From NCBI RefSeq assembly GCF_029542785.1, contig NC_083371.1:248001-312000 (forward strand): 64,000 nt of DNA, in the 5' to 3' direction. This DNA is from Malassezia japonica. Lineage: Eukaryota; Basidiomycota; Malasseziomycetes; Malasseziales; Malasseziaceae. Under the pieces are notes generated by a model. The model saw nothing but the letters and a program-made list of their open reading frames with translations. It searched no databases and was not told the origin of the DNA. Every line of letters starts with the position of its first letter. The first letter of the stretch is position 1. The translations under genes and the position numbers were made by a program. Positions 57,744 to 64,000 of the stretch are shown piece by piece.

Positions 57744-59348
57744 ATGGCGCCGAAGCGAGAATACCCAGAGGCGGGGGACGCGCGGGGGGATAAGCGCAGC
57801 AGGCCCGAGGGGGGGCGCGACCTGAGCAAGGTCATTGAAGAGGCCAGGAAGCGGTCACAGGCCGCATTTGCGCGCTCAGGGCTGCCGAGCGCGCCGCCAA
57901 GCGCGAAAAAGGACGAAGCGCCGCCAAGCCGTCCAGACGCGCCGCCGCCAACGCAGGGCGCGCCGAGCGCGCCGGTGCGCACGCCCGGCGGGGAGCGCGA
58001 GCCGGTGCCGACCGGTATCCACCCGCTGCTCCTCGGCGATGCGGCGCGCATCCAGGAACGCTTCCGCTCGCTCGCACCGAAAATCTCGTCCATCACGGCC
58101 AACCAGCGTCCACTGCCAGGCCGCCCGAGCGCGCCGCCGCCCGCGCCCAAGGCCAAGCCGCCGCCGCCGCCGCCCGAGTCGAATCCGTACCTCGCTGCGG
58201 CGCCCGAAGAGCCCACCGGACCCAAACGAAAAAGCATGCATCGCTCGCTGCAGTTCCATCGTCCGGGCCGCTACATTCTCGAGGCCGAGCAGATCCGCCG
58301 GGAAGAGCAGATGAATGCGCTGAAAGAGCGCATCGAGGAGCGTGCACGCAAGGCGGGGCTCCAGGACGAGCTGCTCGGCGACGAGCGCATCCTGCGCCGC
58401 CCGACGCCGCCCGACGCCGAGTGGTGGGACCTTGGCCTGTTGCCGGGCAAGAGCTACGACGAGGTGCCATCTGCCCCGGGTACATCTGCGTCCGGCAGCC
58501 TGCCGAACCTCGCGGGCGAAGGCTCGCCAATTGACCACCTCGTGCAGCATCCGATTCCCATCCCAGCGCCGACAGGTCTGCTGCGTGTGCAGCCCCGTGG
58601 CGTGATGCTCACGAAGCAAGAGATGAAAAAGATGCGCAAGCAGCGCCGCGCGGCCGAGCAGCAGGACAAGCGCGACCGCGTCAAGATGGGCCTCTTGCCC
58701 CCGGACCCGCCCAAGGTGAAGCTCTCGAATTTGATGCGCGTCCTCTCGTCCGAGGCGGTGGCCGACCCCACCAAGGTCGAGGCGCGCGTGCGCCGCGAAG
58801 TCACAGCGCGCCGCGAGCAGCACGAGCAGACGAATCTCGAGCGGATGCTCACCGACGACGAGCGGCAGCAGCGGCGCATGTACAAGACCAAGGTCGAGGA
58901 AGAAAAGGGCATCTGGTGCCATGTATACCGTATCCGCTACCTGGTCAGCCCGTCGCACAAGTTCAAGGTGCGCAAGAATGCGCAGCAGCACCATCTCGGC
59001 GGCGTCGTCATTACCCACCCGGACCTCGCGCTGGTGGTCGTTGAGGGCTCGGCCAAGGCGCTCAAGGCGTACAAGCGCCTGATGACGGTCCGCATCGACT
59101 GGACCGACCCCGGGCGGCCCCGCGAAGGGACGCCGGAGCATGACGAGGAGCAGGCGTCGGTCGACTATGCAAACAACTCGTGCGAGCTCGTCTTTGAGGG
59201 GCCGGTCCGCGACCGCACCTTTTCCGCGGGCATTGTCCGGACCGAGGCATGCCCGACCGACTTCAAGGTGAAGGAAGTCCTCGGAAGCAACCTCGCAGGG
59301 TACTGGGAGGTGGCGAAACGCTCGCTGACCGCGGCACATGGCGATTAG
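57744..59348 (+). CDS. PRP3: U4/U6 snRNP protein Prp3
   Basis: Tri-snRNP protein that clamps the U4/U6 duplex. 534 aa from the ATG at 57744 (yeast 469). The first about 160 residues are disordered and Pro-rich. The PRP3 domain starts near KRKSMHRSLQFHRPGRYILE and includes LGLLPGKSYDEV, GVMLTKQEMKKMRKQRRAAE and RVKMGLLPPDPPKVKLSNLM. The C-terminal DUF1115/ferredoxin-like domain includes GIWCHVYRIRYLVSPSHKFK, VRKNAQQHHLGGVVITHPDL and SNLAGYWEVAKR. No PWI domain is present, unlike human PRPF3. An ATG at 57618 in the same frame overlaps the SRP1 start region and is less likely. Confidence 0.95.
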   Translation: MAPKREYPEAGDARGDKRSRPEGGRDLSKVIEEARKRSQAAFARSGLPSAPPSAKKDEAPPSRPDAPPPTQGAPSAPVRTPGGEREPVPTGIHPLLLGDAARIQERFRSLAPKISSITANQRPLPGRPSAPPPAPKAKPPPPPPESNPYLAAAPEEPTGPKRKSMHRSLQFHRPGRYILEAEQIRREEQMNALKERIEERARKAGLQDELLGDERILRRPTPPDAEWWDLGLLPGKSYDEVPSAPGTSASGSLPNLAGEGSPIDHLVQHPIPIPAPTGLLRVQPRGVMLTKQEMKKMRKQRRAAEQQDKRDRVKMGLLPPDPPKVKLSNLMRVLSSEAVADPTKVEARVRREVTARREQHEQTNLERMLTDDERQQRRMYKTKVEEEKGIWCHVYRIRYLVSPSHKFKVRKNAQQHHLGGVVITHPDLALVVVEGSAKALKAYKRLMTVRIDWTDPGRPREGTPEHDEEQASVDYANNSCELVFEGPVRDRTFSAGIVRTEACPTDFKVKEVLGSNLAGYWEVAKRSLTAAHGD

Positions 59349-59370
59349 CGCAATTCGTGGTATATAGCCT

Positions 59371-60910
59371 CTATGCAAACAGGCGGAATCCGTCGTGCTC
59401 GGCATCCGCCGCCTCCTCCTCCTCTGCGTCCTCGGTAGGGGCACCGGCGAGGCGCGCAAAGAAGCGCTGGATTTGGTCCTCGTCCCACGTCGTGCGGGGG
59501 ATCGGCGGCATAAAGTTTTGCACCTTGTCGATGATCTCGTAGCGAATGCGGCGCCCTTTGCTCGCACGCACGTCGACGGCGCGCTTCTTCTTGCGCGCAT
59601 GCAGCGCATCACTCGCGACCGCGGACGTGCCAGCCTGCACGAGGCCGGCATTGTCGACCAGGTCACGCAGGAGCTGCGCGTAAAAGTCGCTATCGTCAAA
59701 GACGTCCACGTCCTGCGCAGACCGCCCGTCCTTGTCCTCGGCTTCCACGCCAAGACGCTCGGCGTCGGTCGGGCGCCAGACACGCGTACGCTCGACAAGC
59801 CGCGCGAGGCCGTCGCCAGAGAGCGCCTGGTCGAGCTGCTCGACTACGCCTTGGTTCATCGCACGCAATTGCAGACGGCCGCCGGGGGCATTGCGCGACT
59901 CGGGCGCGGCCGCAATCTTGTTCGACCAGCGCGTCAGGAGCATGCGGCGGTGGGGGTCGAGCGCCGCCTCGAGATCGCTCAGCGCTTTGGCGCCACTGGC
60001 CTCGCGGTGTACACGCTGTGAAAGTTCGTCACGCAGCGCAGGCACGTTTTGCTCCCAGAGGCGCAGACGCACGTCGAGGAGCGTGCTGGCAATATCCTCA
60101 AGCTCAACTGCGGCCCCATCGAGGTGCTCGCGCGTAGAGGGCGATGCGTCAAAGTACGCGTCCATAGACGAGGCCGGGGGGAGGCGCGCGATCATGGCAC
60201 TCGTCTTTTGCAGGGCGATACGCATGCGCAGGGCTTGCTCCCAAGCCCGGACTTGCTTTTGGACTTGCTTGCCCTTTTTGGCATCCTGGGCTTGACGCGA
60301 ATGGATTTGAGTGAGAAAGTCCTGTGACTCTTCTTGGGTAGGGCCATCAGTATCAGAGGCGGTGCGTTTTGTGCCGCGCGGCGGAGCGGGTACGTCGTCG
60401 TCGTCGTCGTCATCGTCGTCGTCGTCATCGTCGTCGTCGTCGTCGTCACCCTCTTTATCGTCGTCCTCATGCTCCTCTTCCTCGTCCTCAAGCTCCTCGC
60501 CTTCTTCCCCGTCGAACCCGTCGACCTCGTCACTGTCGATCTCTTCATCGTCGTCAATGTCTTGGTCGTCGAGGTCGATCTCCTCGTCTTCCTCCTCGTC
60601 CTCGTCCTCGTCCTCCTCGGCCTCTCCATCGCCAAACATCGCCGCACGCGACGTACGCACACCGCTATACTTTGGATCTGCCAATGCCTCGGAATCCGTC
60701 AGCTTTGCCTTGCGCAGGCGGCTCGACCCCATATCGACATAGTGCTTGCGGGCCTGTGCGGGCTGCGTCGGCGCGTCCTCATCGTCCGACGGCACAGACG
60801 CAGCGTCGCCTGCCTCATCGTACCCAGCTTCCGGGTCGATTGCTGCGTCAGCCAAGCCACGTACTCTCTGGCGCCACATGCAGCAGTGCATCCAAGTCCA
60901 GCCGCGCCAT
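59371..60910 (-). CDS. BFR2: ribosome biogenesis factor Bfr2 (AATF/Che-1)
   Basis: Nucleolar protein of the early small-subunit processome (ANN complex) that acts at 18S cleavage sites. Exons 60910-60865 and 60842-59371 give 505 aa. The first exon encodes MARLDLDALLHVAPE; the 22-nt intron (60843-60864) leads into TIDPEAGYDEAGD. A huge Asp/Glu tract follows (60390-60620). Conserved AATF parts are KQVQKQVRAWEQALRMRIAL, SDFYAQLLRDLVDNAG and GRRIRYEIIDKVQNFMPPIP at the C-terminus. An AATTTTTTGG element lies just upstream. Confidence 0.92.
60390..60620. repeat. Asp/Glu-coding trinucleotide tract in BFR2
   Basis: Long GTC/ATC/CTC-type triplet run (minus strand GAC/GAT/GAG), coding an almost unbroken acidic segment. 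Its purest section is about 60391-60450. Confidence 0.85.
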
Positions 60911-60920
60911 GGTTCCACAA

Positions 60921-60932
60921 CCAAAAAATTTC
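60921..60932. promoter_or_regulatory. AATTTTTTGG element upstream of BFR2 (minus-strand reading)
   Basis: Plus-strand CCAAAAAATT, 11 bp before the BFR2 ATG; same 10-mer and orientation as upstream of the 19226 gene. It resembles the yeast RRPE (AAAAATTTT) of ribosome-biogenesis genes. Confidence 0.4.
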
Positions 60933-61072
60933 GCGGCGCCACGGAGTTGCTGACGTAAGCAGGCGACGAGTGCTGTGCGAGCTGCGGATTGATTGCATCG
61001 GCCTTTTGGCGTTGTGTGGACTGCGAAGGTTGTCTGATCGATCGACCTGATCCACTTGTCAATCGCCTGTCG

Positions 61073-62416
61073 ATGGCAAGTACGAACAGCACGGTCGTCC
61101 GGCCGCCCCCTTCAGGTGCGCCGGTAGCGAATAGCGATCCGCGGCGCGTAGTGCTAAATCAGCCCACGCAGCGCTCGCTCGAGCACCTGCCGGACGGCCA
61201 GGAATACGTCGTGGAGAAGATGACCAAGGCGGAAGTCGATGCACCCACCGCCGAGGTTACCACGACGGAAGAGGTACACACGCTCCCCCCGCTCGAGGTC
61301 CGCTGCATGGGCCGGACACGTGTCCCAACCCCGCATGGCGAAGTCTTCTGCCATTTGTACCGCAGCAACCGCGACGCCAAGGAACACCTCGCTTTGGTCT
61401 TTGATCCTGCGCAGAACCATGTCTCTATCCAAAAGCAGCAGGAAGAAGGCACCATGGGTAAGCCCCGCCATCTCCGCAGCCGGACGCTCGACGCGGTGTG
61501 GCACGCGAACGAGACACCGATGGAGCGTCTCATTCGCGGCGCGTACGTCGACCGCCTGAGCCCGACGTGCCAAGAAGCCTCGCAGCCAAGCGTGGCCGAG
61601 AGCGCGGACCTGGACGAGGACCAGGCGGCGTTTGCCAACCCCCTCGTCCGCATCCACTCGGAGTGTTACACCGGCGAGACGATCGGCAGCCAGCGCTGCG
61701 ACTGCGGCGAGCAGCTCGACGAGGCGCTGCGCCGCATCTCGCTTTCGTCGACAAAAATGGCCGACGGCCGCACGGTGCCGGCGCGTGGCGTGGTCGTCTA
61801 CATGCGCCAGGAAGGCCGTGGCATTGGGCTGCTGGACAAGCTGTGTGCGTACAATCTCCAGGATATGGGGCATGATACCGTGTCTGCCAACGTGATGCTT
61901 GGGCACCTTCCGGATGCACGCAAGTACGATATTTCGAGCGCAATTCTTCGTGACCTTGGGATCAATGCATGCCGACTTTTGACCAACAACCCCGAAAAAA
62001 TGCAGGCGCTCGCTGCCGAAGGCATCCACGTCTCGGAGCGTGTACCGGTGATTCCCCGCGTGTGGCAGACGCAAGCACAGGCCCCGAAGCGCGCGCGGCG
62101 GCGCCCGCGGCTCCTAGGGTCGATCGGCACACGGACCAACTCGGTCGTGTCGCTGGACCGCACACGGGCTGCGCCGACGCCTCCGCGCGCATCTGTGAGC
62201 CCGATGCCCGTGTCGGAGCTGAGCGACGACGACTCGGACTGGGACGACGAGGTGGACGAGCAGATGCAGCGCAGCCAGGGCGTGACGCTCATCGGCGGCA
62301 GTATGACGCAGAGCACCGACCTCGAGCGATACCTACGGACAAAGGTGGAGAAAATGGGGCATATGCTTGTTGTCCCAGACACGGAGCGTGCCACGCCCGA
62401 GTCTAGACACGATTAG
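61073..62416 (+). CDS. RIB1: GTP cyclohydrolase II
   Basis: First enzyme of riboflavin synthesis, converting GTP to a diaminopyrimidine phosphate plus formate. 447 aa, one frame. The zinc site is complete: [15 protein letters not shown] (C-x10-C-x-C). [20 protein letters not shown] provides the catalytic Arg/Asp region, and [17 protein letters not shown] closes the core. N-terminal (about 120 aa) and C-terminal (about 110 aa) extensions make it longer than yeast Rib1 (345 aa); the C-terminal extension is Arg/Ser-rich and acidic. The stop lies 2 bp from the convergent LRR gene's stop. Confidence 0.95.
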   Translation: MASTNSTVVRPPPSGAPVANSDPRRVVLNQPTQRSLEHLPDGQEYVVEKMTKAEVDAPTAEVTTTEEVHTLPPLEVRCMGRTRVPTPHGEVFCHLYRSNRDAKEHLALVFDPAQNHVSIQKQQEEGTMGKPRHLRSRTLDAVWHANETPMERLIRGAYVDRLSPTCQEASQPSVAESADLDEDQAAFANPLVRIHSECYTGETIGSQRCDCGEQLDEALRRISLSSTKMADGRTVPARGVVVYMRQEGRGIGLLDKLCAYNLQDMGHDTVSANVMLGHLPDARKYDISSAILRDLGINACRLLTNNPEKMQALAAEGIHVSERVPVIPRVWQTQAQAPKRARRRPRLLGSIGTRTNSVVSLDRTRAAPTPPRASVSPMPVSELSDDDSDWDDEVDEQMQRSQGVTLIGGSMTQSTDLERYLRTKVEKMGHMLVVPDTERATPESRHD

Positions 62417-62418
62417 CG

Positions 62419-64000
62419 CTAGCTCGCTTGGTAGGCCACCCACGCATAATTCCCGATCTCGTGCCCCAGCATGCCGTAGCCGAGAAGGACTTCCATTTTG
62501 TGACTGTGCCACCCGATCGTGCCGCCGACCGAGCCGTGGAGCGACGCAAGGTGCTCGAGCTCGCGCCGGCGGGGGTGCGTCTCGGGCAGGTCGCGCACGA
62601 CCTGTGGCTGCACCGGCACGTCTTTGTCGCTCGCCTCCTCGTTCGCCGGCCGGGGCGCGGAGAGGGACAGCGAGCGCGAGCGCGTCTCGTGTGTGGGCGC
62701 CATGCGGGGCACCTCGGGCACGACGCGCGGCGCGCGGCGGGAGAGCGAGCCGGAGCGCGCGGGCCACCGCGACGTGCTCGAGCGCCCACGCGACTCGTCG
62801 CGGCGCATCGGATCCAAGCCGCGGCGCTCGGGCGAGCGTGTATCCACGTCGGCGTACCGCATTGGCGCTGGCGACGCACTCGCAAGGCGCACAGGGGGGG
62901 CGGCGCTCGTGTGCATCGTGCGCCCCCGGCCCCGGTCCTGTTTCTCCTCGACCGGAATATCGACGGCACACGGGCTGGGCCCCGCGGCCGCGTCGACGAC
63001 CCAGCCGCGGCGCCCGGCGCCCCAGATCACCTTCCAGGTGCTCAGGCCGCCGCGCACCGTGTTCAGCGCCACGGCGCTCAGCTCGACGACACGCAGGTTC
63101 GTCGGCGCGCGCCACATGTCGTCGTCGGGCGCCGCGTCGTCCTGCTTGAGGCCCATCCGCCGCAGCTGCTGCGCAATCGCCAGCGCCTGGGGGCGCTGCG
63201 TGCACGGAGCAAGAAGCTCATGGTATAGGTTGACGGCGTGGATGTGCCCCGATGTGGCGTGTGCGCCACAGCTGTAGGACAGATCAAGGACTTGCACGTT
63301 CGGCGTGCGGTGCAGCAAGAGCGTCGCGACGCCGGGAAGTGAGATGCGGGGGATGGAGCCGAGGCCGAGGTCGAGGAGCGCTGGCTGGCCCGGGAAGAGA
63401 CTCAGCTCCTCGTCCGTCAGCGGGCACCCGCCGAGATCGAGGTATCGCAGCGCGCCACTGCGCATACACGGCGCCGTGCGCAGAATCGTCCGCAGATCGT
63501 CCGGGGAGAGGGGGGTGGGGAAGAGCAGCGTGCCCTGCAGCGCCAGCTCCACGAGGTTCTCGGTCGGGGGCGCAAGAAGCAGCTCGACGATGCTCTGTGA
63601 GGTCAGCGCACGGCAGCGCGACAGCGACAGGCTCTCGAGGCGGATGTGCGAGTCGGCGAGCGCCTCGAGCAGCGGCGCATCCGCCTTGGTCTGCGACAGG
63701 TCGAGGTGCGTGAGGTTTGGAAAAGCACACACAAACGACGACAGGATATCGCGGTGTAGCGACACGCCCGACAGGCCCAGGCGCTCGAGCGAGGGAAAGG
63801 TGCGGCCATGCGACCGGAGCTGCACGGACGGCGCACGCCGCCCCTCAGAGCGCCCACGCTCGGCATCCGTGCGCATATTCGAGCGCCCACGCTCGTCCTC
63901 GCTGTCCTCCTCCTCGGCCAGGTCGTAAATCGCGCGCCGGCCGCGTGTCGAGACGGCGAGATGCTTCTCGACAAAGTCATACATGGCCTCGACAAAGCGC
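62419..64000 (-). CDS. leucine-rich-repeat protein (5' partial)
   Basis: At least 527 aa readable; the frame remains open to the window edge (RFVEAMYDFVEKHLA), so the N-terminus is probably outside. LRR units of the RNI/AMN1-like type are visible: FPSLERLGLSGVSLHRDILS, FPNLTHLDLSQTKADAPLLE, RLESLSLSRCRALTSQSIVE, LRYLDLGGCPLTDEELSLFP, PNVQVLDLSYSCGAHAT. The C-terminal half is Arg/Ser/Pro-rich, and the extreme C-terminus (LHGSVGGTIGWHSHKMEVLL, GYGMLGHEIGNYAWVAYQAS) is an ordered segment I cannot assign. No F-box is in view. An ATG at 63982-63984 is a possible internal start. Confidence 0.8.
   Translation of the reverse strand, partial: RFVEAMYDFVEKHLAVSTRGRRAIYDLAEEEDSEDERGRSNMRTDAERGRSEGRRAPSVQLRSHGRTFPSLERLGLSGVSLHRDILSSFVCAFPNLTHLDLSQTKADAPLLEALADSHIRLESLSLSRCRALTSQSIVELLLAPPTENLVELALQGTLLFPTPLSPDDLRTILRTAPCMRSGALRYLDLGGCPLTDEELSLFPGQPALLDLGLGSIPRISLPGVATLLLHRTPNVQVLDLSYSCGAHATSGHIHAVNLYHELLAPCTQRPQALAIAQQLRRMGLKQDDAAPDDDMWRAPTNLRVVELSAVALNTVRGGLSTWKVIWGAGRRGWVVDAAAGPSPCAVDIPVEEKQDRGRGRTMHTSAAPPVRLASASPAPMRYADVDTRSPERRGLDPMRRDESRGRSSTSRWPARSGSLSRRAPRVVPEVPRMAPTHETRSRSLSLSAPRPANEEASDKDVPVQPQVVRDLPETHPRRRELEHLASLHGSVGGTIGWHSHKMEVLLGYGMLGHEIGNYAWVAYQAS

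Noticed and set aside
1..64000. CRISPR arrays, prokaryotic operons, insertion sequences, LTR or viral relics
   Set aside because: No direct-repeat arrays, no transposase, integrase or reverse-transcriptase motifs, and all genes are eukaryotic with spliceosomal introns.

Overview
The window is a gene-dense stretch of a eukaryotic nuclear chromosome, almost certainly from a basidiomycete yeast of the Malassezia type. This rests on the GC-rich sequence, intergenic gaps that are usually under 120 bp, fungal orthologues throughout (SVF1, HEH1, ERF2, CWC21, SEC59, MRP10, LTO1), a urease accessory gene, complex I and HUS1, and extremely short spliceosomal introns. The genus assignment is an inference from these traits; I cannot name the species. 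I found no prokaryotic operon, CRISPR array, mobile element, rRNA, tRNA or virus.

I support 44 protein-coding genes, about one per 1.45 kb. From left to right: DUS1 (partial), a HERP/Usa1-like ubiquitin-domain membrane protein, VPS28, dolichol kinase SEC59, U1-70K, proteasome alpha7 (PRE10), an unknown membrane protein, HEH1/SRC1, palmitoyltransferase ERF2, RIO2, an NPC2-type lipid-binding protein, MRE11, CAF40, CWC21 and phosphomannomutase SEC53 (1-19 kb). Then come a possible Rrn9-like protein, a lumenal beta-rich membrane protein, a PPR protein, a SET protein, ureF, a GNAT, MRP10, SBH1, SVF1 and HUS1 (19-31 kb). Then an RRM protein, LTO1, an MMT-type metal transporter, complex I ESSS, a tandem-PH protein, a histidine phosphatase, APC5, a hotdog thioesterase, YTH1/CPSF30 and a HECT ligase (31-44.5 kb). 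The right end holds a large GRAM-like membrane protein, a VPS75/SET chaperone, a tricalbin, an ankyrin protein, importin alpha, PRP3, BFR2, GTP cyclohydrolase II and a partial LRR protein.

Functional themes are scattered rather than operonic: splicing (U1-70K, CWC21, PRP3), mRNA 3' ends and decay (YTH1, CAF40), ribosome biogenesis (RIO2, BFR2, LTO1), secretion and ER glycosylation (SEC53, SEC59, SBH1), DNA damage (MRE11, HUS1), nuclear envelope and transport (HEH1, importin alpha) and membrane contact (tricalbin). Most genes sit as divergent pairs on 17-190 bp shared promoters and as convergent pairs with 0-36 bp tails, so antisense 3' overlap must be routine.

The most striking structure is the introns. 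I reconstructed 47 by hand from reading-frame jumps and conserved proteins. Thirty-three are exactly 22 nt, and the full range is 21-31 nt. Each starts with GTACGT, GTAGGT, GTAAGT or a close variant and ends in a fused branch-point/acceptor motif close to CTNAY-NCAG. This is near the physical minimum for a spliceosomal intron and is the best candidate here for unusual biology. Starts were placed at ATG codons; several genes have longer open frames upstream that lack an ATG.
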